Shown one piece after another: positions 1 to 5,758 of a stretch of DNA of 24,082 nucleotides. This stretch comes from a virus. The stretch covers positions 1-24,082 of the IMG/VR virus record IMGVR_UViG_3300020439_000080, one strand, 5' to 3'. The notes under the pieces were generated by a model, which was not told the DNA's origin, did no database searches, and saw only the letters and a list, made by a program, of their open reading frames with translations. Position numbers and translations under genes: made by a program. Numbering within the stretch: the stretch's first letter is position 1; every line of letters begins with the position of its first letter.

Positions 1-44
1 CGCCCCCACCGATTAAACAACAAAAGGGTTTTAAGATTATCTTA
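1..44. other. GC-rich window edge with a palindrome; possible terminator or cos-proximal DNA
   Basis: No gene. The first ten bases (cgcccccacc) are almost all G/C, which stands out in this AT-rich genome. A 13-nt palindrome (taagat-t-atctta, 32-44) abuts the stop codon of the last early gene. On the minus strand it is followed by AAAACCC and then a T-rich stretch, so it could act as a weak terminator for the early operon. The GC-rich edge could also be a cohesive end, because HNH and terminase genes flank the two window ends. Both readings are inference. Confidence 0.3.
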
Positions 45-308
45 CCCCCTCCCATTATTTTTTTTTATTATACTAAGCTCATTCTTTAAGTGTTCTATTG
101 CTTTCTCTATACATTCTTGTGGTGATTCATGTTTTCTATCACTTCTTAAAATGTAACTCAATGCAGTTGCACAATTATAATTTAATTTGTAATCCTCAAT
201 GATGTCAAAGGCTTTGTAACCATAGACCATTCCTTTATAGTAATGAGGAGTTTTGTCAATAGGCATATTCCTATCATATTCAAACCAGTGTTTACTTTTT
301 TCGCTCAT
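42..308 (-). CDS. DUF3310-like small phage protein
   Basis: This 88-residue protein shows the DUF3310 pattern: a P-x-H-Y motif (PHYYKG, residues 21-26), a 'DIIEDYKLNY' helix, a 'YILR...K' block near residues 52-59, and a C-terminal 'CIEKAIEHLKNEL' helix. Members are common in phage early regions and are sometimes called nucleotide kinases, but their biochemical role is not established. The ATG lies inside the end of the HNH gene (17-nt overlap), so translation is probably coupled. It is the last gene of the minus-strand early operon. The C-terminus ends in a G-rich coding stretch (NNGRG) next to the unusual left edge. The family call rests on motif recognition only. Confidence 0.6.
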   Translation of the reverse strand: MSEKSKHWFEYDRNMPIDKTPHYYKGMVYGYKAFDIIEDYKLNYNCATALSYILRSDRKHESPQECIEKAIEHLKNELSIIKKNNGRG

Positions 309-627
309 AATTTTTTATTCCTTTTCTATACTCTATGCCTTCGTAACTAGATTTTTTTGCATGACATTTATTACATAGGCTTTGCAAGTTAGATATATCT
401 AATAGCATACCTCCAGTTGATATTGGCTTTATATGATCAACCATTTGAGCCGCAGTAGTTTCTCCTTTACGTTTACACATCTCACACAATGGATTGTCTT
501 TTATATAAAACTTTCTAGTCATTCGCCATGCTTTACTATGATAGAATGCTGAGTTGTCATGTTGCCTAGTATGTTTAGGCATTGTTTTAATCCAGCTCCT
601 TTTTCTAGCTTTAGGTAATGTTGGCAT
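292..627 (-). CDS. HNH endonuclease
   Basis: This is a 111-residue HNH nuclease. Two zinc knuckles, C48-x2-C51 and C85-x2-C88-H89, bracket the active-site part: D64-H65 ('VDHIKPIS') and N80 ('DISNLQSLC'). The N-terminus is basic. In HK97-like phages a small HNH protein is normally encoded beside the terminase genes and works with TerL in DNA packaging or cos cleavage. Here it is at the left end of the window while terminase is at the right end, so joining the ends would restore that order with one small gene between. A free-standing HNH homing-type nuclease is the alternative. It overlaps the genes on both sides by 17 nt. Confidence 0.88.
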   Translation of the reverse strand: MPTLPKARKRSWIKTMPKHTRQHDNSAFYHSKAWRMTRKFYIKDNPLCEMCKRKGETTAAQMVDHIKPISTGGMLLDISNLQSLCNKCHAKKSSYEGIEYRKGIKNYERKK

Positions 628-877
628 AATATTTAGCTTCTTTTATTATTAATTCACTTTCTTTTAACTTCTTTCCAAGTATTTTAAAAAACAAAACCAT
701 TTCATCTTTATATTCATCATTGCTTATTACATAGCCTAATGTTGAAAGCATATAGATTGTTTTTATATATTCTTGTTCATTTTCCCATTCATACTCTTTA
801 CTTATTTCTTTTAATATATTTATTGTTTGCTCTAAGCATTCAGCGGTGCAATAGGTTATTTCATATTGTTTAGACAT
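611..877 (-). CDS. hypothetical acidic helical protein
   Basis: I do not recognise this 88-residue protein. It is rich in Glu, Lys and Ile, looks all-helical, and has no signal peptide or clear membrane segment. Two hydrophobic-patterned helices (around residues 14-30 and 38-52) and a charged C-terminal helix could form a small helical bundle. The ATG overlaps the 3' end of the upstream HNH-like gene by 8 nt and its own end overlaps the next HNH gene by 17 nt, so it is a genuine member of the compact operon. A role as a partner of one of the flanking nucleases is possible but only guilt by association. Confidence 0.6.
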   Translation of the reverse strand: MSKQYEITYCTAECLEQTINILKEISKEYEWENEQEYIKTIYMLSTLGYVISNDEYKDEMVLFFKILGKKLKESELIIKEAKYYANIT

Positions 878-1205
878 TTAGTTCTGTTATTAAATAATAG
901 TATTCTAGATCAACTTCTTTAATATATGCTAAGTTACTAAAATAATCTAAAAGTTTATGCCTATCTTTTGCTGACTCCCATAATGTATGGCAACCAGTTC
1001 TCTCACCAATTGACAAACAATGCAATGTTATATTGTTTTTATCGGTTACTAAATCACCTCTTCTTGATCTAGGTATTATGTGAGAAAAACTAAGAGGAAC
1101 AGCATTGCCATGCTTACCGCAACCAGAGCAACTATTACGTTCTAATAATATCTCATGATATATTTTATTTAATTTCCTTTTTATTTTATCTTGTTTTTTA
1201 CTCAC
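870..1205 (-). CDS. HNH-like zinc-binding nuclease
   Basis: This is a 111-residue protein with a basic N-terminal helix followed by an HNH-like core. It has C26-x2-C29 ('CSGCG'), S-H42-I-I-P-R-S-R-R-G-D, then 'DKNNITLHC' (residues 55-63) and C72-H73 ('GCHTLWE'). The order Cys pair, His, Asn-rich strand, Cys, CH matches HNH/NinG-type zinc nucleases. The start is GTG, overlapping the TGA of the VRR-NUC gene as GTGA, which points to coupled translation. It differs clearly from the other HNH gene nearby, so it is not a recent duplicate. NinG-like Holliday-junction or recombination nucleases are a possible parallel, since a NinB-like gene lies upstream in the same operon. Confidence 0.72.
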   Translation of the reverse strand: MSKKQDKIKRKLNKIYHEILLERNSCSGCGKHGNAVPLSFSHIIPRSRRGDLVTDKNNITLHCLSIGERTGCHTLWESAKDRHKLLDYFSNLAYIKEVDLEYYYLITELNV

Positions 1206-1543
1206 TTTAAATATTTATCTATTTCATTTTTACACTCCTCAAATCCTTTACATATTACAGCCTTATAGCCTCTTTCATTTAATGCTTTTATCCATTCTTT
1301 TTGTGATTTAGTAGCTCTACCAGTTTCTGTTTTAATCTCAATGAATAAGCCATGATAATTTAATCTTTTATTAGGCTCACAGATTTGAAGGTCTGGAAAT
1401 CCAACAACATATCCAGTTTTGCGACCTTTAATTCTTTGAGATACTGATGTATGTAATCCACCTAAACTTGCACAATACCTAGCTTTAGGATATTGCATTT
1501 TTATATAATTAACAACATGAGTTTGTAAATCAGTTTCATTCAT
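1202..1543 (-). CDS. VRR-NUC domain nuclease
   Basis: This 113-residue protein is a minimal VRR-NUC domain of the PD-(D/E)XK superfamily. Motifs are 'GFPD' with D51, the E-x-K pair in 'FIEIKTETG' (E69, K71), and 'SQKEWIKAL' with the conserved Gln (Q81). The 'GGLHTS...KGRKTGYVVGFPD' lead-in is also typical. Stand-alone phage VRR-NUC proteins are thought to cut branched or Holliday-junction DNA, helping resolve replication and recombination intermediates before packaging. It overlaps the methyltransferase stop and its own neighbour by 4 nt each (ATGA and GTGA), so it belongs to a tight DNA-processing cluster. Confidence 0.9.
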   Translation of the reverse strand: MNETDLQTHVVNYIKMQYPKARYCASLGGLHTSVSQRIKGRKTGYVVGFPDLQICEPNKRLNYHGLFIEIKTETGRATKSQKEWIKALNERGYKAVICKGFEECKNEIDKYLK

Positions 1544-2151
1544 ATTATTCTAAGTTGTGATTGATGTTGTTTTAATCTTTTCATTGCAGCTTCATAATAT
1601 TCTTTGTCAAGTTCACATGCAGTTAAATCAAATCCTAAGTTATGACAAGCAGAAGCAATACTACCGCTTCCAAGATGTGTATCAAGTATTTTATCACCTT
1701 GTTTTGCATATACCATTAAAAGCCATTCATATAATTGTACTGGTTTTTGTGTTGGATGAAATCTTTTGCATCTATCTTTTGATAAATGATATTTAAATGA
1801 TCTTAATGCTCTTTCAAAAGATGTATATGCTAACTCCCCATCAGAGAAATCAGATGATCCATTCATTTTATCCCAATAAATCCAACCCATTGAAGGTTTT
1901 TTTATTTTATCAATCATATAATTAGCTCCCCATATTATTTGATTTTTACTTACTCTAAATAATTCGTTAAAATATTCAATGCTTGGAGTTTCATTGTCCC
2001 ATGACTTCCCTTTGTTTTTATATTTTCCAGAGCCTAAAGTCATTTTATTTACGCTGATTCCATAAGGTGGATCAACAATAGCTAAGTCAAAATGATTATC
2101 CTCATATCTTGACATTAAATCCATATTATCTTCGTTAGTAATATTAATCAT
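1540..2151 (-). CDS. orphan DNA adenine-N6 methyltransferase (beta class)
   Basis: This 203-residue protein is an S-adenosylmethionine-dependent DNA methyltransferase. Catalytic motif IV is DPPY (27-30) near the N-terminus. HPTQKP (132-137) and the SAM-binding motif I, 'DTHLGSGS' (157-164), lie near the C-terminus. The order IV then I is that of beta-class m6A/m4C enzymes; DPPY favours adenine-N6. There is only a short segment for target recognition, so recognition is probably of a short site. No cognate restriction enzyme is evident, so it is likely an orphan enzyme that modifies phage DNA against host restriction or marks replicated DNA. It overlaps NinB-like and VRR-NUC genes. Confidence 0.9.
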   Translation of the reverse strand: MINITNEDNMDLMSRYEDNHFDLAIVDPPYGISVNKMTLGSGKYKNKGKSWDNETPSIEYFNELFRVSKNQIIWGANYMIDKIKKPSMGWIYWDKMNGSSDFSDGELAYTSFERALRSFKYHLSKDRCKRFHPTQKPVQLYEWLLMVYAKQGDKILDTHLGSGSIASACHNLGFDLTACELDKEYYEAAMKRLKQHQSQLRII

Positions 2152-2527
2152 ATGTTGGTAGTGTTATATCTAATGTTGTTGAACTCCAATAACTAATGTT
2201 ATTCATTAAATCATTAAACTCTTTTTTTGTTAGTGTTGATGTGCCTTTTAAATATACCTCAGTAAAGCCCTCTTCATTTTGCCTTTCTCTACGCAAAAAC
2301 TTGTAAGAGATAAGCTCCTTTGTTTCTTCTTTTGTGTAACCAGTTTCTTTGCTAATAATATCTACCCATTTCCAGAACAAACTATTTTGATCTTTAGTTC
2401 TATTATTATTTCTTTCAACTATTTTTATTACAACCTCTTTGCCCTCATATTGTTGTAACTGGTCATTAAATAACTCTTTGTTATTTAACTTCAAGATTCC
2501 CTTCTTTACTCTTCCAAAGTGTTTCAT
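2144..2527 (-). CDS. NinB/YbcN-like recombination protein
   Basis: This is a 127-residue protein with the outline of the lambda NinB family. It has a beta-rich start, then 'R-T-K-D-Q-N-S-L-F-W' (43-52, compare the S-L-D-Q-N-x-x-L-W of NinB), a helical middle and 'GTSTLTKKEFNDLMNNI' (95-111, compare the S-T-x-x-x-x-x-x-E-F motif of NinB). NinB binds single-stranded DNA and acts in phage recombination as an Orf-like mediator. The gene sits upstream of VRR-NUC and HNH-like genes, as nin-region genes do in lambdoid phages. The ATG lies inside the 3' end of a small membrane-peptide ORF, so translation is probably coupled. Motif similarity only. Confidence 0.65.
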   Translation of the reverse strand: MKHFGRVKKGILKLNNKELFNDQLQQYEGKEVVIKIVERNNNRTKDQNSLFWKWVDIISKETGYTKEETKELISYKFLRRERQNEEGFTEVYLKGTSTLTKKEFNDLMNNISYWSSTTLDITLPTYD

Positions 2528-2615
2528 GTGTTGCTATTGTTATTGCCGCTAATACTCCTAAAATCATTATTGGAGTAATTAACAACGTTATTATTATTTT
2601 TAGTATTGTTTTCAT
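2481..2615 (-). CDS. small single-pass membrane peptide (44 aa)
   Basis: This is a 44-residue ORF with a one-segment hydrophobic N-terminal half (residues 4-28, Ile/Leu/Val-rich) after MKT, then a short polar tail with Trp and Lys. The ATG at 2615 directly abuts the TAA of the upstream 96-aa gene (TAAATG), and the 3' end overlaps the NinB-like gene by 47 nt in another frame. It fills the only real gap in this part of the operon, which argues that it is translated. It could be a leader or uncleaved membrane anchor, for example a small superinfection-exclusion or toxin-like peptide. I do not recognise a family. Confidence 0.45.
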   Translation of the reverse strand: MKTILKIIITLLITPIMILGVLAAITIATHETLWKSKEGNLEVK

Positions 2616-2906
2616 TTATATTAATCTTATTACAACAATTTTTTTGCAGTTTCTTTCATATAGCTCTTTATGCTGTTCTGTTAATTCAGTTGACCAAATA
2701 TCTTTTATTTCAACACCAGTTTTTTTGTGCCATTCTTTTATTTGCTTTTTAGTACCTATTAATCTAATATCTTGACCAACACTTTTGTAATCAGCAATGT
2801 AACCTCCATTTGTCCCTTTGTCGTAACTCCAAACGCTAGTAGGTAACAAAGAAGGCTTTAGCCACCAGTCCTCAGCAATCAATTTGTCATCATTATCATT
2901 CATCAT
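2616..2906 (-). CDS. hypothetical protein (96 aa)
   Basis: I do not recognise this 96-residue protein. It begins with an acidic run (NDNDDK), then a Trp-rich segment ('EDWWLKP', 'SVWSYDKG'), a charged middle with 'KKQIKEWHKK', and a C-terminal beta strand (KKIVVIRLI). No membrane segment or cysteine pairs are present. The start codon lies inside the end of the HTH gene (11-nt overlap), and its TAA abuts the ATG of the 44-aa membrane peptide. A second in-frame ATG follows directly, so the start may be one codon later. It is in the accessory part of the early operon, where host-takeover proteins are often found, but no function can be assigned. Confidence 0.6.
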   Translation of the reverse strand: MMNDNDDKLIAEDWWLKPSLLPTSVWSYDKGTNGGYIADYKSVGQDIRLIGTKKQIKEWHKKTGVEIKDIWSTELTEQHKELYERNCKKIVVIRLI

Positions 2907-3312
2907 TAGAAAAATTTAATAACTCTTCTTTTTTATATCTAATTGACCTACCTATTCTAAAATAATGTACATTCTCTTTTAATATATTATTTTTTCTCCA
3001 GCTGTTTAAAGTAACTTTTGAAACATTTAATAATTCAACAACCTCATTTTCTTTAATTAATGTTATGTCATCATTTTTTTCATCATTTTCCTCAATTAAT
3101 GTAAATTCACCATTTTCAATGTTTATATTTACTTTTCCATACTTTTCCTCTAAATCTTTTTGTAATTCATCAAACATTGATTCTATTTCATTTATTTGAT
3201 GTAATATTTTGTGCTTTTGATTTTCAAGCCTTCCAAGTTCAATGTGTACTTGATTTAGCTTACTTATATTTTCTTGTAAAGCGGTTAATTCAGTTGCTGA
3301 TATTTTGCTCAT
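2896..3312 (-). CDS. coiled-coil plus MerR/excisionase-type HTH protein
   Basis: This 138-residue protein has two parts. Residues about 6-60 form a likely coiled coil (heptad Leu/Ile in 'LTALQENISKLNQ' and 'QINEIESMFDELQKDLEEK'). Residues about 84-135 form an HTH_17/MerR-type DNA-binding domain: 'ENEVVELLNVSKVTLNSWRK' is the helix-turn-helix and 'YFRIGRSIRYKKEELLNF' the usual wing. Such domains occur in excisionases and small regulators that bend or mark DNA. With no integrase in the window, a regulator or DNA-architecture role fits better than excision. The N-terminal coiled coil probably dimerises it. Confidence 0.75.
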   Translation of the reverse strand: MSKISATELTALQENISKLNQVHIELGRLENQKHKILHQINEIESMFDELQKDLEEKYGKVNINIENGEFTLIEENDEKNDDITLIKENEVVELLNVSKVTLNSWRKNNILKENVHYFRIGRSIRYKKEELLNFSNDE

Positions 3313-3316
3313 TTTA

Positions 3317-3670
3317 TTATTTATTAGTTATTAATTTAGTTTCACTTCTATATGCAAGACGTTTATCTTTTTGGTGGTCTGCAACACCTTCATTATTCCA
3401 AATTATCCCACGCCATAATTTAAGCCATTTATAATAAGTTTTTGCATTAATGCTAAAGTCCTCTGTATTTCTAACACCATTCCAAAAAGCCTCTCTGACA
3501 TCTCTAAAAGATAACGTTGAAAAACTTTTCTTTAAATCAGAGGCTAAACTTTGAGCCATTAAAACTTTTGTTTTTGCATCTATGTTATGTTGACCAAGAT
3601 CAAGATATGTTTTTGATAGTAATTCAACACACATTTTAGTCAATTCAGCTTCACTTATTTTTTTTATCAT
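3317..3670 (-). CDS. hypothetical protein paired with the replication initiator
   Basis: This 117-residue protein is helical and soluble. The middle 'LSFRDVREAFWNGVRN' and 'INAKTYYKWLKLWR' resemble small proteins encoded beside initiators in Bacteroidetes prophages. The ATG at 3670 is inside the 3' end of the initiator gene (20-nt overlap). Initiator and helicase-loader genes are frequently adjacent in phages, so a helper or loader role is a reasonable guess. However there is no P-loop, so it is not a DnaC-type ATPase. No family is named with confidence. Confidence 0.6.
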   Translation of the reverse strand: MIKKISEAELTKMCVELLSKTYLDLGQHNIDAKTKVLMAQSLASDLKKSFSTLSFRDVREAFWNGVRNTEDFSINAKTYYKWLKLWRGIIWNNEGVADHQKDKRLAYRSETKLITNK

Positions 3671-4319
3671 TTTCTTGTATTTGTTTTAATATTTGCATTG
3701 CTTCATTATGTGATTGTAAATGCTTATCTACTTTGCTTATTCCAACGCTGTTTAAAGCCCATTTAGATTCGTTTTTAGCCCATGTTTTAAGCCTTCTTGA
3801 TGTTGACCATGTTTTCATGGTATCTTTTTTTAAAACGCCTTTTTTTGTAGGCTCAGACCAATATTCAAAAAAATCAGTTAACATTTCTTTTGAGTAATTT
3901 TCAAAAGCCATAACCTCATTAAAAAATTGATTTTTACTGTTATCTTTATTAATTTGATTATTTATTATATTATTACTTACTTGTGTTCGATTTTCCGCAG
4001 TCGGAAAAACCGCAGTCGGATTATCGCACTTCGGTGATTCAAATACTATATAATTAACGCCAATAAACATTCCCTCTTTTCTAATTTGTTCTCTTTCTAC
4101 ATATCCATTTTTTATTAGCTCATTCATTGTTGTTCTTATTGATGCTTTGCCTTCTTTTAATATAGCATCTAATCCATTAATTGATAATTTCCAAGAATCA
4201 CTAAAACTCAATAACATTGCTAATAAGCCTTTTGCTTTTAAAGACAACCTTCTATCTTTAAAAATACGATTACAAATAGTAGTGTAATCTTTGCTTTTTA
4301 TTACTCTAACTATGTCCAT
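3651..4319 (-). CDS. winged-helix phage replication initiator (replisome organiser-like)
   Basis: This is a 222-residue protein. Residues 1-93 form a winged helix-turn-helix of the type found in phage replisome organisers: 'DRRLSLKAKGLLAMLLS', 'ELIKNGYVEREQ' and 'GVNYIVFE'. Residues 96-130 are a low-complexity linker (PKCDN-PTAVF-PTAEN then Asn-rich). Residues 131-200 form a C-terminal helical domain with 'FFEYWSEPTKKG' and 'TSRRLKTWAK', often seen at the end of such initiators. The linker is encoded by three 15-bp repeats followed by an AT-rich tract, a layout like the origin within lambda O and Gram-positive replisome organisers. The protein probably binds those repeats and recruits host helicase. 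It starts directly after the TAA of the HTH_39 gene (TAAATG). Confidence 0.8.
   Translation of the reverse strand: MDIVRVIKSKDYTTICNRIFKDRRLSLKAKGLLAMLLSFSDSWKLSINGLDAILKEGKASIRTTMNELIKNGYVEREQIRKEGMFIGVNYIVFESPKCDNPTAVFPTAENRTQVSNNIINNQINKDNSKNQFFNEVMAFENYSKEMLTDFFEYWSEPTKKGVLKKDTMKTWSTSRRLKTWAKNESKWALNSVGISKVDKHLQSHNEAMQILKQIQENDKKNK
3916..3989. other. AT-rich tract beside the iterons; candidate DNA unwinding element
   Basis: This coding segment for the Asn/Ile/Lys-rich linker of the initiator is close to pure A/T over about 70 bp, with runs such as taatttgattatttattata. It lies immediately next to the three 15-bp repeats at 3990-4034. In lambda and related origins an AT-rich stretch beside the iterons melts first. 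The unwinding role is inferred from position and composition. Confidence 0.5.
3990..4034. repeat. three tandem 15-bp iterons, candidate replication origin
   Basis: Three contiguous 15-bp units on the plus strand are attttccgcagtcgg, aaaaaccgcagtcgg and attatcgcacttcgg. The first two share ccgcagtcgg exactly; the third is a degenerate copy keeping cgca and tcgg. Each unit encodes five residues starting with Pro in the initiator linker (residues 96-110). These GC-rich cores stand out in an AT-rich gene. Their position inside the gene of the probable origin-binding protein, next to an AT-rich tract, matches known phage origins. Confidence 0.65.
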
Positions 4320-4598
4320 TTAGCCCCAAATTATTTGTTGTTGTTGATAATACTTTGGAACAGCATATTCATATTTTGCTATTGTTGTTGTATTGCCAAA
4401 TCTATTTTCTTTTTTTATTAGATTAGTTCTTATATTGTAACCTTCATTTTTTAATCTGTATATAATATCAGAAAGCCTAGTTGCTCCATACTCTTTTATT
4501 GCCTCCCAGCTTGTTATGTTGCCATAAGTTTTTAAATGCCACATAATAGCGTCTCTTTGTGTTTTTACTTGTTCTTTAGTTATTTTAATTGTTTTCAT
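4320..4598 (-). CDS. HTH_39-type helix-turn-helix protein
   Basis: This 92-residue protein is mostly one winged helix-turn-helix of the HTH_39 kind. It has 'QRDAIMWHLKTYGNITSWEAIKEYG' with the recognisable 'I-T-S-W-E-A-I-x-E-Y-G' turn, then 'TRLSDIIYRLKNEGYNIRT' as recognition helix and wing. Members are small phage DNA-binding proteins encoded next to replication genes; their exact role is unknown. The ATG is within the end of the DnaA-like gene (14-nt overlap), and its stop is fused to the initiator start. It may act as a regulator of the early operon or as an accessory origin-binding factor. Confidence 0.75.
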   Translation of the reverse strand: MKTIKITKEQVKTQRDAIMWHLKTYGNITSWEAIKEYGATRLSDIIYRLKNEGYNIRTNLIKKENRFGNTTTIAKYEYAVPKYYQQQQIIWG

Positions 4599-4977
4599 TA
4601 GTTTTCATATTTATTTCATTTAACAAACGTTTTAACTCCATTCTTTTTTCATAAAATCCAGTTCCATAAACATTAAATCTTTTCATTTCAATTAAAAAGC
4701 GGTCAAATTGTTTTTTTACATCTTGATATTTTTGAAGCTCAAATTCAAATTTTTTAACATGATGAATGCTTGAGGCATGATTTATATTTTTAATATACTT
4801 TTTCATTCCATTATGCTTTATTTCCATAAAATTATACAGATAATATAAAAACATTCTTTTAGCTTTTATTGTTGCACCATATCTATTATTGTTACTTGTA
4901 ACAAATTTTTTATTAGCATTATAAAGCTCACAACTAACTTTTAGAGCATGATTTATTATTTTTTCTCTTATAGTCAT
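4585..4977 (-). CDS. stand-alone DnaA domain IV-like DNA-binding protein
   Basis: This 130-residue protein has a core resembling the DNA-binding domain IV of DnaA. 'ATIKAKRMFLYYLYNFMEIKH' (35-55) parallels the 'R-x-x-A-M-Y-L-x-R' helix, 'MKKYIKNINHASSIHHVKKF' (58-77) parallels the 'I-G-x-x-F-x-x-R-D-H-S-T-V' signature, and a helix of basic residues follows. There is no P-loop or AAA+ domain. Domain IV alone reads DnaA boxes, so this could bind the phage or host origin, compete with host DnaA, or help the neighbouring initiator. Residues 80-130 are charged helices that could give dimerisation. The ATG overlaps the preceding gene's stop by one base (TAATG). Confidence 0.6.
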   Translation of the reverse strand: MTIREKIINHALKVSCELYNANKKFVTSNNNRYGATIKAKRMFLYYLYNFMEIKHNGMKKYIKNINHASSIHHVKKFEFELQKYQDVKKQFDRFLIEMKRFNVYGTGFYEKRMELKRLLNEINMKTNENN

Positions 4978-5354
4978 TATGGCTGATGTTTTAATTCATC
5001 CTCAGAATAAGTATTGGTTAAGCCTATTGTTTGAACAATACATCTTGCCTTAGCTCTTTTTTCAGCAATCTCAACTTTAAAATGTTGAATACAATTTTTA
5101 TCATTAGCACTTCCAAATGTTTCAATTTGCTTTAGCCAGTCATTATCTTGATTTTGTAAATAACTTGTAGCTTTTATAACTACATTATCTTTTTCACATT
5201 TAAGGACATCAAATTCTATTTTAATATTCTGGTCAAATTGTATTTTTTCAATACCAGACCTAGTTATTATTACAAAACCTCTGCGGTCTTGATATATGTC
5301 ATCTTTAGTTAAATTGTAATCTTTATAGATTTTTGCTAATTCTTTCTTTGTCAT
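4977..5354 (-). CDS. possible ERF/Rad52-like single-strand annealing protein
   Basis: This is a 125-residue protein of a type seen in Bacteroidetes phage early regions. It starts with a helix and then 'VIITRSGIEKIQ', has central strands ('IKIEFDVLKCEKDNVVIKATSYL'), and ends with 'VEIAEKRAKARCIVQTIGL' and 'YSEDEL'. The last block resembles the 'A-E-x-R-A-x-x-R-A-L-x-x-x-G-I' helix of ERF and Rad52-like annealing proteins. It is shorter than typical ERF (about 200 residues). With the NinB-like and VRR-NUC proteins it would complete a recombination set. The assignment is tentative; the sure part is membership in a conserved early operon. Confidence 0.45.
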   Translation of the reverse strand: MTKKELAKIYKDYNLTKDDIYQDRRGFVIITRSGIEKIQFDQNIKIEFDVLKCEKDNVVIKATSYLQNQDNDWLKQIETFGSANDKNCIQHFKVEIAEKRAKARCIVQTIGLTNTYSEDELKHQP

Positions 5355-5569
5355 AGTTTATCCATTATAGCTCCTAACATTAATAATGCAACTGATCCTA
5401 TTGCAACTGTAATAAATGCAATAACATTGCCTAATATTTCTTGAGCTGTTAATTTATCTTTTATAGTATAGTTTTCAATATCTTGAAATTTAAAGAATCT
5501 ATCTAACTCAACTGTATTTAATAAATACTCTTTGTTGTTTTGTTTATGTTTTACTATGTGTTGTTTCAT
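5351..5569 (-). CDS. small membrane protein, first gene of the early operon
   Basis: This 72-residue protein has a polar, Lys/Asn-rich N-terminal half followed by one membrane segment (about residues 46-68, 'LGNVIAFITVAIGSVALLML') and a short 'DKL' tail. The likely orientation is N-terminus in the cytoplasm, tail-anchored. Its TGA overlaps the next ATG (ATGA). As the first gene after the intergenic region it would be made earliest, which suits a host-membrane or superinfection function, but no family is recognised. Confidence 0.6.
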   Translation of the reverse strand: MKQHIVKHKQNNKEYLLNTVELDRFFKFQDIENYTIKDKLTAQEILGNVIAFITVAIGSVALLMLGAIMDKL

Positions 5570-5593
5570 AATTAATATATTGTTTTTGTTATG

Positions 5594-5630
5594 CTAAATT
5601 ATATAATTTTTTTAACATATTGTATAAAAC
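5594..5630 (-). promoter_or_regulatory. candidate promoter of the early operon
   Basis: The 98-bp stretch 5570-5666 between the terminator and the first early gene is the only place for an early promoter. On the minus strand TATAATTTAG (5603-5594) is close to the Bacteroidetes -7 box TAnnTTTG and contains a TATAAT-like hexamer. A weak GTTTT (5630-5626) lies near the expected upstream-box distance. The sequence is so AT-rich that chance matches are likely. Confidence 0.3.
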
Positions 5631-5666
5631 TTTTAATTATTTTAAATTTACTAGATAAGGATATAT

Positions 5667-5696
5667 AAAAAAAAGCCCTCAAATGAGAGCCTTTTT
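5667..5696 (-). terminator. intrinsic terminator ending the late operon
   Basis: On the minus strand the RNA would form a 12-bp stem (AAAAAGGCTCTC with GAGGGCTTTTTT, two G-U pairs) closed by a 4-nt loop ATTT and ending in eight U residues. It lies about 60 bp after the stop of the phosphoesterase gene and before the early promoter region. It therefore separates the late and early transcription units. On the plus strand the two wobble pairs become A-C mismatches, so it works best on the minus strand. Confidence 0.82.
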
Positions 5697-5758
5697 CTAA
5701 CAAGATATTATTAAAAACAATATTTTTAACTTAAAAAAACAGCCAAATATATAAAAAA

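Noticed and set aside
1557-1796. Plus-strand 79-aa frame opposite the methyltransferase
   Set aside because: It is antisense to a gene with intact catalytic motifs and has no independent support.
2896-3312. HTH protein as a true excisionase
   Set aside because: There is no integrase or attachment site in the window and the coiled-coil N-terminus is atypical, so only the domain is named.
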